This document shows positions 50,502 through 59,011 of a stretch of 64,000 bases of DNA, piece by piece. The stretch comes from Microbacterium sp. PM5 (GTDB lineage Bacteria > Actinomycetota > Actinomycetes > Actinomycetales > Microbacteriaceae): positions 1,910,773 through 1,974,772 of the forward strand of contig NZ_CP022162.1 of assembly GCF_003293595.1 (NCBI RefSeq). The letters are read 5' to 3'. The position numbers were made by a program, and so were the translations under genes. The notes beneath the pieces were generated by a model. That model was not told where the DNA came from. It saw only the letters and a program-made list of their open reading frames with translations, and searched no databases. Numbering within the stretch: the stretch's first letter is position 1; each line of letters opens with the position of its first letter.

Positions 50502-51776
50502 TTACTTGATGGCGGCGACTTCCGTCTGCCACTGCGCCCACGAGGCGGCCTTGTCCTGCGTTCCCTCTTCGACGCGGGTCAGAGCCTTCTGCATCGCGTC
50601 GTTGATCTGGAAGTAGAACTGGCCCTTGAAGGGCGAGACGGTGACCGCGTTGGCGCGGTCGGTGAGGATCTGGCCCACCGGAGCGTTGTTGAAGAACTCG
50701 TTCTTCGAGCTCAGCAGCGTGTCGGACTTCATCGCGTCGACCTGGCTCGGGAACGTGCCGGCCGCCTCGAACGCCTTGAGCTGCGTGTCGGGGCTGGTCA
50801 GCCAGTCGGCGAGCTGCTGGGCAGCCGCGACGTTCTTGCCGTTGGCGGGGACGGTCAGGTACGAACCGCCCCAGTTGCCGCCGCCGCCGGGGAAGACGTT
50901 GGCGATGTCCCAGCCCTTGACGTCCTTGGCGTTGCCGGAGATGACACCGAGCATCCAGCCCGGGCAGAGCATCGTCGCGAACGAGCCGTTGGACAGGCCG
51001 GCCATCCAGTCGTCGGACCACTGGCTGAGGTGGGCGGACTGCGTCTTGGCGGCGTCGAGCACCTGGTTGTAGATCGTCTCGACCTGCGGGTCGATCGTGA
51101 TCTTGCCGTCCGAGGGGTTCTCGTACGCGGCCTCGACCTGGTTGATCATGCCCTGGTAGGTGCCGCCGGCGGAGTCGAAGAACGCCTTTCCGGTCGCGGC
51201 GGTGTACTTGGCACCGGTGTCGAAGTAGGTCTTCCAGTCGCCGGTGAGCAGCTTCGCGACCGACTCGCGGTCGGTCGGCAGGCCCGCCGCGGCGAACAGG
51301 TCGGAGCGGTAGCAGACGCCCTCGGGGCCGATGTCGGTGCCATAGCCGATGAGGTTGCCCTTGGGGTCGGTGGCGGCCTTGGTCTTCCAGTCCAGCCAGC
51401 GGCTCTTCAGGTCGGCGGGAACGGGCGCGAGCAGGTCGGAGTACTTCATGACCTCGGGCAGCCAGTCGACCTCGATGGCCTCGATGTCGGCGAGGCCGGT
51501 CTTGCCGAGCTTCTGGAAGTAGTTGGCGCGCGCGTCGTTGCTCGTGGCCGCCTTGTTGTGCACGATCGTGACGTTCGGGTGCTCCTTCGTGTACTCGGCG
51601 AACAGGGCGTCCGAGTATCCGAAGTCGTTGAAGGTCGCAACGGTCAGGGTGACCTTCTCGTTGGGGTCGGCCGTGGCTGCTCCGCCGCCGCCACCGGCGC
51701 AGCCGGCGAGGACGAGGGCGGAGGTGGTCGCGACGCCGGCCACGAGGCCGATGCGCCGCAGTGCGCGTGTGTTCAC
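50502..51776 (-). CDS. extracellular sugar-binding lipoprotein (CebE-like)
   Basis: A 424-residue solute-binding protein of family 1. Signal peptide with lipobox LAGC (Cys26 region), then a Gly-rich linker, the typical VTLTVATFNDFGYSDAL start, and aromatic-rich loops (GTDIGPEGVCYRSD, SDDWMAGLSNGSF) that bind sugars. Likely ligands are cellobiose or other beta-glucosides given the GH1 gene and CebR boxes. AGGAG precedes GTG 51776. Confidence 0.9.
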   Translation of the reverse strand: MNTRALRRIGLVAGVATTSALVLAGCAGGGGGAATADPNEKVTLTVATFNDFGYSDALFAEYTKEHPNVTIVHNKAATSNDARANYFQKLGKTGLADIEAIEVDWLPEVMKYSDLLAPVPADLKSRWLDWKTKAATDPKGNLIGYGTDIGPEGVCYRSDLFAAAGLPTDRESVAKLLTGDWKTYFDTGAKYTAATGKAFFDSAGGTYQGMINQVEAAYENPSDGKITIDPQVETIYNQVLDAAKTQSAHLSQWSDDWMAGLSNGSFATMLCPGWMLGVISGNAKDVKGWDIANVFPGGGGNWGGSYLTVPANGKNVAAAQQLADWLTSPDTQLKAFEAAGTFPSQVDAMKSDTLLSSKNEFFNNAPVGQILTDRANAVTVSPFKGQFYFQINDAMQKALTRVEEGTQDKAASWAQWQTEVAAIK

Positions 51777-51854
51777 GTGTCACTCCTTTGTGGATGTGTT
51801 TCAGGTGCGTGGGTTGCGTTCCCGTCTCCCCGCGTTGCCGCGTCGCTATCGGAA

Positions 51855-51868
51855 TGGGAGCGCTCTCA
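51855..51868. promoter_or_regulatory. CebR-like box 1
   Basis: TGGGAGCGCTCTCA, 13 of 14 positions of the palindrome TGGGAGCGCTCCCA. Confidence 0.75.
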
Positions 51869-51887
51869 CCGGACACCGACGACGTTA

Positions 51888-51901
51888 TGGGATCGCTCCC
51901 A
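51888..51901. promoter_or_regulatory. CebR-like box 2
   Basis: TGGGATCGCTCCCA, 13 of 14 positions of the palindrome; 33 bp (three turns) from box 1. Confidence 0.75.
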
Positions 51902-51909
51902 GGAATGCA

Positions 51910-51923
51910 AGGGAGCGCTCCCA
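51910..51923. promoter_or_regulatory. CebR-like box 3
   Basis: AGGGAGCGCTCCCA, 13 of 14 positions; 22 bp (two turns) from box 2. All three lie in the promoter region of the binding-protein gene. Confidence 0.75.
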
Positions 51924-52022
51924 TGAGCCGATCACAGTTGCGTAACGGCGGCCGTGGCAATTCGCTGGCGTCCGCGTCGCCCGGCGTCGCGCTGGCAACG
52001 GATGCCGAGGGCGGGATGCCCG

Positions 52023-52028
52023 TAGACT
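52023..52028 (+). promoter_or_regulatory. -10 element of purSQ
   Basis: TAGACT about 92 bases before the purS ATG, giving an untranslated leader of about 85 bases, in contrast to the leaderless purD and purC genes. Confidence 0.4.
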
Positions 52029-52120
52029 GTGGGCGACCCCTTCCCTCCCGTGGCGCGCCGACTCCGGCATCCGTCGGCGGGACGACCCCGCGGCCGTCAG
52101 GCGGCCCTCAGGAGGACCGA

Positions 52121-52366
52121 ATGCCCACCATCGTCGTCGATGTCATGCCCAAGGCCGAACTGCTGGACCCGCAGGGCAAGGCCGTCGCCGGCGCCCTCGG
52201 CCGCCTCGGCGTGGAGGGCTTCTCGGCCGTCCGCATCGGCAAGCGCTTCGAGCTCACCGTCGACGTCGCCGACGAGAAGACCCTCGAGACGGTGCGCACC
52301 CTGGCCGACGAGGTGCTCTCCAACGCGGTGATCGAGGACGTCGTGGGCATCGAGGTCGTCGAATGA
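52121..52366 (+). CDS. purS: FGAR amidotransferase subunit PurS
   Basis: An 81-residue protein of two beta-alpha-beta units ([32 protein letters not shown]) that bridges PurQ and PurL in the three-part FGAM synthetase. AGGAGG five bases before the ATG. It overlaps purQ by four bases. purL does not follow. Confidence 0.95.
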   Translation: MPTIVVDVMPKAELLDPQGKAVAGALGRLGVEGFSAVRIGKRFELTVDVADEKTLETVRTLADEVLSNAVIEDVVGIEVVE

Positions 52367-53070
52367 CCGCACGCATCGGCGTCATCACCTTTCCGGGCTC
52401 GCTCGACGACGGCGACGCCCAGCGGGCGATCCGCCTCGCGGGCGCCGAGCCCGTCGCCCTCTGGCACGGGTCGCACGACCTCGAGGGCGTCGACGCGCTC
52501 GTCCTGCCGGGTGGCTTCAGCTACGGCGACTACCTGCGCGCCGGTGCGATCGCCGCGCTCGCCCCGATCATGACCGAGGTGAAGGACGCGGCCGCCAAGG
52601 GCATGCCCGTGCTGGGCATCTGCAACGGCTTCCAGATGCTCGTGGAGGCTCATCTGCTGCCGGGCGGTCTGATCCGCAACGCCCACCAGCAGTTCATCCG
52701 GCGCGACCAGCGCCTGCGCGTGGAGAACGCGTCGACCGCGTGGACCTCGGCGTTCGAGACCGGCCAGGAGATCACGATCCCCCTCAAGAACGCGGACGGC
52801 GGCTACATCTGCTCGGCCGAGACGCTGAAGCGGATCGAGGGCGACGGACTCGTCGCGTTCCGCTACCTCGGCGTGAACCCCAACGGCTCGCTGGACGACA
52901 TCGCGGGTCTCACGAACGAGCACGGCAACGTCGTCGGCCTCATGCCCCACCCCGAGCACGCGGTGGAGCCGGGCTTCGGCCCGAACACCCCCGACGCGAT
53001 GCGCTCGGGCGTGGACGGCCTGGGCTTCTTCACCTCGGCGATCGCCGCCGTGGTGGGCGCCGCCGCCTGA
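52363..53070 (+). CDS. purQ: FGAR amidotransferase glutaminase subunit PurQ
   Basis: A 235-residue class I glutamine amidotransferase. The nucleophile Cys lies in [10 protein letters not shown] (about 83-92) and the catalytic His/Glu pair in GLMPHPEHA near residue 193. It supplies ammonia to PurL for FGAM formation. The next gene is DUF1761 on the opposite strand, one base after the stop, so purL is encoded elsewhere. Confidence 0.96.
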   Translation: MTARIGVITFPGSLDDGDAQRAIRLAGAEPVALWHGSHDLEGVDALVLPGGFSYGDYLRAGAIAALAPIMTEVKDAAAKGMPVLGICNGFQMLVEAHLLPGGLIRNAHQQFIRRDQRLRVENASTAWTSAFETGQEITIPLKNADGGYICSAETLKRIEGDGLVAFRYLGVNPNGSLDDIAGLTNEHGNVVGLMPHPEHAVEPGFGPNTPDAMRSGVDGLGFFTSAIAAVVGAAA

Positions 53071-53071
53071 G

Positions 53072-53503
53072 TCAGACGGTTCCGATCGGCGGCCAGAGTC
53101 CCATGACGAGCGCCATCAGCAGCACCGATGTCAGCTCGAATCCGATCGTGAGCACCGTCAGCTGCGACGGGCGCCCTTCGAACGCGTCGTGGGTGATGAC
53201 CCGCGCCGCGGTGAAACCGGCCCAGAGCGTGACCGCTGTCACGAGCGCCGACGCGAGATAGCCGCCGCCGTAGAAGTGCCACGCGATCGCGACCGAGCCC
53301 GCCAGCACCCACGCCGTGAGGAACGTCACGACCGCAGACACGATCAGCGGAATCGCGGGCGAGCCGCGACGTGCGCTCATGTCGATGCGGGCCAGGCGTG
53401 CCCACCGGTCGACGAAGAGCGCCGGCGAGTACCAGACGGCGCCCAGCGCCATGCTGAGAACCGTGCCGATGAGCACGGCCCAATAGTTGATCTCGGGAAT
53501 CAT
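53072..53503 (-). CDS. DUF1761 membrane protein
   Basis: A 143-residue protein with four helices and the DUF1761 opening NYWAVLIGTVLSMALGAVWYSPALF. Function unknown in this widespread family. AGGAGG fixes ATG 53503. It is convergent with purQ with one base between the stops. Confidence 0.9.
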   Translation of the reverse strand: MIPEINYWAVLIGTVLSMALGAVWYSPALFVDRWARLARIDMSARRGSPAIPLIVSAVVTFLTAWVLAGSVAIAWHFYGGGYLASALVTAVTLWAGFTAARVITHDAFEGRPSQLTVLTIGFELTSVLLMALVMGLWPPIGTV

Positions 53504-53536
53504 GACGCCTCCTGGTGGGTGAGCCGGTGCCGTGCC

Positions 53537-53554
53537 GCGAGGCTACCGCCTCGC
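53537..53554 (-). terminator. terminator-like hairpin after mocA
   Basis: GCGAGGC-TACC-GCCTCGC, a perfect 7-bp stem with a tetraloop, 52 bp past the mocA stop. Confidence 0.5.
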
Positions 53555-53606
53555 TCGGCGCGGCGTACAGGGCAATGGCGACGGTGGGTGGACCGCGGGC
53601 GCGGCG

Positions 53607-54161
53607 TCAGTCGCGGGTATCCCGGTCGCGGCCATGCCACAGGTCGGCGCACTCCACGCGCTCGGCGCCGTGCGCGCGCAGGTAGGCGCCGGCACCCCTG
53701 TCACCGGCCAGCTCGCCGGCGACCCGCGGCCAGTGCGCCCGGCCGATCAGCACCGGATGACCCGGGCGGCCACGGTACGCGGCCTGCCGGAGCGCGTCGC
53801 CGTCGGCACGCCGCATCACCCGACGGCACGCGGATGCCGGCAGCTCCGGCACGTCCACGGGAACCACGAGCGCGGCGACGGCGCTCGAGCCGGCGGCAGC
53901 CTCGAGCCCGACACGGACGGATGCCGACAGCTCGCGGTACCCGTCGGCGACGCGCACCACGACCGTCCCCGTCGGGACGAGCGGTTCCGCCTCGTCGGCG
54001 CCGGTGCCCAGCACGACGACGACCGGGACGCACCCGGCGGCGCGCAGCGTGGCGACGGCGAGCACCAGCCACGACTCTCCCGCGGCGGTGCGGGCCAGCG
54101 CCTTCGGGCCACCGAAGCGGGTGCCGGCGCCCGCCGCGAGGACGACCCCGCAGACCGTCAT
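53607..54161 (-). CDS. mocA: MobA/MocA-like molybdenum cofactor nucleotidyltransferase
   Basis: A 184-residue nucleotidyltransferase: VVLAAGAGTRFGGPKAL at residues 5-21 binds the NTP, and the VVPVDVPELP segment holds the metal-binding Asp. MocA-type enzymes attach CMP to the molybdopterin of xanthine dehydrogenase-family enzymes, which fits the neighbouring genes. The ATG overlaps the xdhC stop. Confidence 0.85.
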   Translation of the reverse strand: MTVCGVVLAAGAGTRFGGPKALARTAAGESWLVLAVATLRAAGCVPVVVVLGTGADEAEPLVPTGTVVVRVADGYRELSASVRVGLEAAAGSSAVAALVVPVDVPELPASACRRVMRRADGDALRQAAYRGRPGHPVLIGRAHWPRVAGELAGDRGAGAYLRAHGAERVECADLWHGRDRDTRD

Positions 54162-55237
54162 GAACGCCCGGCGGGCGCCCGGCCGACAGCGCTGATCGGC
54201 GCGCAGACCGCGGGGCTCGCCGGCACGGTCACCGCCTGCCCCCCGCCGCGAGCGGCGGCGTGGACGGGTCCGGCCAGACCCGACAACCGTGCACCCGACC
54301 CGCCCCGACGATCGGCGATGATCTCGGCGAGGATCGACAGCGCGGTCTCCTCCGCCGACACGCCACCCAGATCGAGCCCGATCGGCGAGCGCAGGCGAGC
54401 GAGAGCGGCGGTGCCCACGCCGGCCTCGCGGAGGCGGCGGAGGCGATCGTCGTGGGTGCGGCGGCTGCCCATGGCTCCCACGTAATCGGCGGGCGAGCCG
54501 AGCGCGACCCGGAGTGCCGGGACGTCCAGTCGCGGATCGTGACTCAGGACGCAGATCGCCGTGCCCGCCTCGAGCCTCTCGGCGGCGAGATAGCGGTCGG
54601 GCCAGTCGACCACGACCTCCGCGCCGGGAAAGCGGTCGGCGGTGGCGAAGAGATCTCGGGGATCGACCACGCTCACGCGGTGTCCCATCGCCGTGCCGAG
54701 CCGCGCGAGGGCGACGGCGAACTCCACGGCGCCGACCACGATGAGTCGCGGGCGCGCGCCGACCTCGACGACGATCGCGTCGGCATCCGCGTCGAACGCG
54801 GGCGCGGACCCGTCCCGCACCGTCCCCTGTCCGCGCAGCGCCCCCGACGTGACGAGCCGGAAGCGGGTGGGGATGCCCGCGGCATCCCGCTCGGCCAGCA
54901 GTGCGAGCTGGGCCGCCGCGGCGCTGCCGGGCGACACGGGGCGCACGAGCACGTCGACCGCTCCCCCGCAGGTCAATCCCGCGGCAAAGCCCTCGCCGTC
55001 GCTGTAGCCGAAGCTGTCGATGGACACCGCGCCGGTGGCGATCGCGTCGAGACAGCGCTCGTGCACGGCCCCCTCGACGCAGCCGCCGGACACGTTCCCG
55101 AACACCCCGGCATCCGAGACGATCATGCTCGCCCCGACGGGCCGCGGCGCGCTGCCGGAAACCGCGACCACCGTCGCGATCGCGAACACGCGCCCCTCGC
55201 GCACCCACTGGGCTGCCGGGGACAGGATCTCGCGCAT
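54158..55237 (-). CDS. xdhC: XdhC/CoxI-family molybdenum hydroxylase maturation protein
   Basis: A 359-residue protein with an XdhC N-terminal domain (ATVVAVSGSAPRPVGASMIV, GNVSGGCVEGAV with the conserved Cys, LTCGG) and a Rossmann-like C-terminal domain (LIVVGAVEFAVALARLG). XdhC binds the cofactor, aids sulfuration and inserts it into the apo-enzyme. ATG 55237 is seven bases after TACGGT. It diverges from the dehydrogenase genes. Confidence 0.9.
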   Translation of the reverse strand: MREILSPAAQWVREGRVFAIATVVAVSGSAPRPVGASMIVSDAGVFGNVSGGCVEGAVHERCLDAIATGAVSIDSFGYSDGEGFAAGLTCGGAVDVLVRPVSPGSAAAAQLALLAERDAAGIPTRFRLVTSGALRGQGTVRDGSAPAFDADADAIVVEVGARPRLIVVGAVEFAVALARLGTAMGHRVSVVDPRDLFATADRFPGAEVVVDWPDRYLAAERLEAGTAICVLSHDPRLDVPALRVALGSPADYVGAMGSRRTHDDRLRRLREAGVGTAALARLRSPIGLDLGGVSAEETALSILAEIIADRRGGSGARLSGLAGPVHAAARGGGQAVTVPASPAVCAPISAVGRAPAGRS

Positions 55238-55244
55238 GGTCGTC

Positions 55245-55250
55245 ACCGTA
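55245..55250 (-). promoter_or_regulatory. -10 element, leaderless xdhC
   Basis: TACGGT on the minus strand, seven bases before the ATG at 55237. Confidence 0.4.
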
Positions 55251-55282
55251 ATCGCCGCTCGTTGCGGGCCTGTTGCGTGCGC

Positions 55283-55315
55283 GTGAAACACGGGCGAAAC
55301 GGCACTCTGTTTCAC
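55283..55315. promoter_or_regulatory. inverted repeat in the xdhC-FAD subunit divergent region
   Basis: GTGAAACA (55283-55290) and TGTTTCAC (55308-55315), a perfect 8-bp inverted repeat with 17 bases between, and an extra GCGAAAC in the centre. Probably an operator for a regulator of both directions. Confidence 0.5.
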
Positions 55316-55380
55316 TCGAACCCGATCCGGCCCGCGCACCCGACGCCGCGGACGGGACGTGACCCAGATCGGAGCGACAC

Positions 55381-56184
55381 ATGGACATCACCACCGTGCG
55401 CTCGTTCCGGACGGCGCGCACCCGTGACGACCTCCGGCTCGCCGAGGGCGAGACGATCATGGCGGGCGGCACCTGGCTGATGAGCGAGCCGCAGCCCGCA
55501 ACGACCGGGTTCGTCGACCTCACCGGCATGGGCTGGGCCGACCTCGACGCCGATGCCGAGGGTCTGCGCATCGCCGCGACGTGCACCATCGCACGCCTCG
55601 TCGCGTTCGCGCAGAAGGCCCCGGCACCGTGGACGGCCGCCTCGATCATCCCGGATGCCGCGAACGCCCTCCTCGCCTCGTTCAAGATCTGGAACACCGC
55701 CACCGTCGGCGGCAACGTCTGCCGCGCTTTCGCGGCGGGCGCGATGGTGTCGCTGTGTGCCGGGCTCGACGGCGTCGCCGAGATCTGGAGCGACGACGGC
55801 GACCGCGAGCTGCCCGTCGCCGAGCTCGTGACGGGCAATGGAACGACGTCTCTCGCGCGGGGCGAGGTGCTGCGCGCGATCCGCCTGCCCGCCCACGCGC
55901 TGCGCTCGCGCGCCGCGCTGCGCAAGATCGCCCTGGCCGAGCACGGCCGCTCGGGAGCCGTCGTCACGGGCCGGGTCGACCCCGACGGCGCCAGTGTCTT
56001 CGGTGTGACGGCGGCGACCTGGCGTCCCACGGTGCTGCGCTTCACCGCGCTGCCGGATGCCGCGACCCTCGCCGCCGCCATCGAGGAATCCCCGGGGTAC
56101 TACACCGACCCGCTCGGGTCGGCCGACTGGCGTCGCGGTGTCGCCGCCGCGCTCGCGGAGGACATCCGGAGGGAGCTCGCATGA
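55381..56184 (+). CDS. FAD-binding subunit of a molybdenum hydroxylase
   Basis: A 267-residue subunit of the CoxM/XdhB type. The FAD-binding loops are MAGGTWLMSE and NTATVGGNVCRAF. In xanthine dehydrogenase-like enzymes it passes electrons to NAD. GGAG precedes the ATG. It overlaps the next gene by four bases. Confidence 0.88.
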   Translation: MDITTVRSFRTARTRDDLRLAEGETIMAGGTWLMSEPQPATTGFVDLTGMGWADLDADAEGLRIAATCTIARLVAFAQKAPAPWTAASIIPDAANALLASFKIWNTATVGGNVCRAFAAGAMVSLCAGLDGVAEIWSDDGDRELPVAELVTGNGTTSLARGEVLRAIRLPAHALRSRAALRKIALAEHGRSGAVVTGRVDPDGASVFGVTAATWRPTVLRFTALPDAATLAAAIEESPGYYTDPLGSADWRRGVAAALAEDIRRELA

Positions 56185-58937
56185 AGTGGGTCGTCGACGG
56201 CGCCGAGGTGGATGCCGAGCCGCGTCCGGGCCAGTGCCTGCGCACCCTCCTGCGCGAGACGGGCCACACCGAGGTCAAGAAGGGTTGCGACGCGGGCGAC
56301 TGCGGCGCCTGCACCGTGCTGCTGGACGGCGAGCCCGTGCACTCCTGCCTCATTCCCGCCGGTCGTGTCGAGGGTCGACACGTCACCACGGCGGCCGGAC
56401 TCGCGCCGGGCGATGAGCTGCATCCGGTGCAGAAGGCGCTGGCCAGCGGCTTCGGCTTCCAGTGCGGGTTCTGCACGCCGGGGATGAGCGTGACGGCGTC
56501 GACGCTCTGCGAGAGCGACCTCGACGACCTCGACCGTCGCATGAAGGGCAACCTCTGCCGCTGCACGGGGTATCGCCCGATCCGCGAGGCGATCATGACC
56601 GCGGTGCGCGAGACGGGGCGGTCGGCACAGCGAGGCGGGGCGGATGCCGCGGCATCCGAACCGGGCGTCGTCGGCCGCTCTGTCGTGCCTGCCGCCGGCC
56701 CGCGGCTGACGCAGGGGCGCGAGAGCTTCACCTTCGATCTCGAGCCGGGTCACCCGGCGGCCGACGCCCTCGTGCTGCGGCTGGTCACGAGCCCTCACGC
56801 GCACGCGCGCATCACGGCGATCGACACCGCGGCCGCCCTCGCCGTGCCCGGCGTCGTCGCGATCTTCACGCACGCCGACGTCCCCGACGTGCGCTATTCC
56901 ACCGGACGGCATGAACACCGCACCGACGATCCCGACGACACGCGCATGCTCGACGACGTGGTCCGCCACATCGGACAGCGGGTCGCCGCGGTGGTCGCCG
57001 AGACCGCCGAGGCCGCGGACGAGGCGTGCCGGCTCGTCCGTGTGGACTACGAGCCCCTCCCCGCCGTCTTCGACCCGGACGAGGCGCGCCGCCCCGGCGC
57101 TCCGCTGCTGCACCCCGACCGCACACCGGCCGACCGCGTCGACGAAGCGGAGCGCAACGTCATCGCGAGCGTGCACGCCGGGCCCGACGCCGCCGAGCTC
57201 GAGGCCGCCCTGGCCGCGAGCGCCGTGACGGTGACCGGGACGTGGCAGACCGCGAGGGTCACGCACGCGCAGCTGGAGACCCACGGCTCGATCGGCTGGC
57301 TCGACGACGACGGCCGCCTGGTGCTGCGCTCCTCGACGCAGGTGCCGTTTCTGGCGCGCGACGAGATCGCGCACATCTTCGGCCTGGACCGCGACCGCGT
57401 GCGCGTGCACACGGCCCGCCTCGGGGGCGGATTCGGTGGCAAGCAGGAGATGTTCACCGAGGACCTCGTCGCACTCGCGGTGCTGCGCACCCGCCGCCCG
57501 GTGGCGTTCGAGTTCAGCCGCGCCGACGAGTTCCAGCGGGCCGCCGTCCGGCATCCGATGCGGGTGAGCGTCACGCTCGGCGCGGATGCCGAGGGGCGGC
57601 TGACCGCGATGGCGATCGACCTGCTGAGCGACACGGGCGCGTACGGCAACCATTCGCGCGGCGTGATGTTCCACTCCCTCGCCGAGTCGACGACGATCTA
57701 CCGGGTTCCGCTCAAACGGCTCGACGCGGAGGTCGTGTACACGAACAACGTGCCGTCGGGCGCGTTCCGCGGATACGGGCTCGGCCAGGTGGTGCTCGGC
57801 GTGGAGTCGGCGATGGACCAGCTGTCGGAGCGTCTGGGCATCGACCCGTTCGAGCTGCGCCGGCGCAACGCCGTCACCCCGCAGGACGACCCGGGCCACG
57901 ACGACCTCGTGTGGGGCAGCTACGGGTTCGATCAGTGCCTCGACCTCGCCGAGTCCGCGCTGCGTCGCGGCAACGGCGTCCAGGCCCCTGCAGGATGGCT
58001 CGTCGGCGAAGGGGTCGCGGCGGCGATGATCGCCACGATGGCGCCCTTCGGCCACATCGCGCACACGAGCGTGACCCTCCGCGCCGACGGCACGTACCTG
58101 CTGCGAGCCGGCACTGCCGAGTTCGGCAACGGCACCACGACGGTGCTCCGCCAGATCGCGGTCACCGACCTCTGTGCCGACCCCGACGGCATCGAGCTCT
58201 GGCACGCCGACACCGACGCCGTCGCCCACGACACGGGCGCGTTCGCATCGGCCGGCATCACCGTCGCGGGCAAGGCGCTGCACGCCGCCTGCCTCGCGCT
58301 CGCCGCGCGAATGCGTGCCCGTGCGGCCGAGCTGACCGGCACGGATGCCGCGGCGGCCCGACTCATGCCTGACGGCGTATACACGCCGGTTCGCGTCGTG
58401 CGACTCGGCGAGCTGACGGCGGAGGGCGAGCTCACCGCCGACGGCAGCGAGCTGGGTGAGCACCGTTCGCTGGCGTTCAACGTCCACGCGGTCCGCGTCG
58501 CCGTCGACCCGCGCACCGGCGTCGTCCGCATTCTGCAGTCGATCCAGTCGGCGGATGCCGGATTCGTGATGAATCCCGCGCAGTGCCGCGGACAGATCGA
58601 GGGCGGGGTGGCGCAGGGCATCGGCAGCGCCCTGTACGAAGAGGTCATGGTCGAGGACGGCAAGGTCACCACCCCCGTCTTCCGGCTGTACCGGGTGCCC
58701 CAGTTCGGCGATGTCCCCGACACCGAGGTGTACTTCGCCGACACCGCCGACGACCTCGGACCCTTCGGCGCGAAGTCGATGAGCGAGTCGCCGTACAACC
58801 CCGTGGCGCCGGCGATCGGCAATGCCATCGCCCGCGCACTCGGCGCTCGACCCTACGAGCAGCCGTTTCGCCGCGACCGTGTCTGGCGCCTCGCGTCACA
58901 CCACCGAAACACGAACGGGCAAACGCCGGAAATGTGA
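56181..58937 (+). CDS. fused iron-sulfur and molybdopterin subunit of a xanthine dehydrogenase-family enzyme
   Basis: A 918-residue fusion. Residues 1-150 are the 2Fe-2S subunit, with plant-type cluster Cys36/41/44/56 and the second cluster Cys95/98/126/128 (CGFC and CRC). From about 180 it is the molybdopterin subunit: LGGGFGGKQEM loop, NVPSGAFRGYGLGQ, EFGNGTTT, and the active-site Glu in KSMSESP (about Glu869). In most bacteria these are separate chains (PucE and PucD). With the FAD subunit it forms a complete hydroxylase; xanthine, hypoxanthine or another N-heterocycle are candidate substrates. Confidence 0.9.
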   Translation: MKWVVDGAEVDAEPRPGQCLRTLLRETGHTEVKKGCDAGDCGACTVLLDGEPVHSCLIPAGRVEGRHVTTAAGLAPGDELHPVQKALASGFGFQCGFCTPGMSVTASTLCESDLDDLDRRMKGNLCRCTGYRPIREAIMTAVRETGRSAQRGGADAAASEPGVVGRSVVPAAGPRLTQGRESFTFDLEPGHPAADALVLRLVTSPHAHARITAIDTAAALAVPGVVAIFTHADVPDVRYSTGRHEHRTDDPDDTRMLDDVVRHIGQRVAAVVAETAEAADEACRLVRVDYEPLPAVFDPDEARRPGAPLLHPDRTPADRVDEAERNVIASVHAGPDAAELEAALAASAVTVTGTWQTARVTHAQLETHGSIGWLDDDGRLVLRSSTQVPFLARDEIAHIFGLDRDRVRVHTARLGGGFGGKQEMFTEDLVALAVLRTRRPVAFEFSRADEFQRAAVRHPMRVSVTLGADAEGRLTAMAIDLLSDTGAYGNHSRGVMFHSLAESTTIYRVPLKRLDAEVVYTNNVPSGAFRGYGLGQVVLGVESAMDQLSERLGIDPFELRRRNAVTPQDDPGHDDLVWGSYGFDQCLDLAESALRRGNGVQAPAGWLVGEGVAAAMIATMAPFGHIAHTSVTLRADGTYLLRAGTAEFGNGTTTVLRQIAVTDLCADPDGIELWHADTDAVAHDTGAFASAGITVAGKALHAACLALAARMRARAAELTGTDAAAARLMPDGVYTPVRVVRLGELTAEGELTADGSELGEHRSLAFNVHAVRVAVDPRTGVVRILQSIQSADAGFVMNPAQCRGQIEGGVAQGIGSALYEEVMVEDGKVTTPVFRLYRVPQFGDVPDTEVYFADTADDLGPFGAKSMSESPYNPVAPAIGNAIARALGARPYEQPFRRDRVWRLASHHRNTNGQTPEM

Positions 58938-59011
58938 GACACCTATCGTCTCCAGAATCACCGCAGCCCGTTCTGCATCCACAGCACAAGACACAGCACC
59001 CGGGAGACCCG

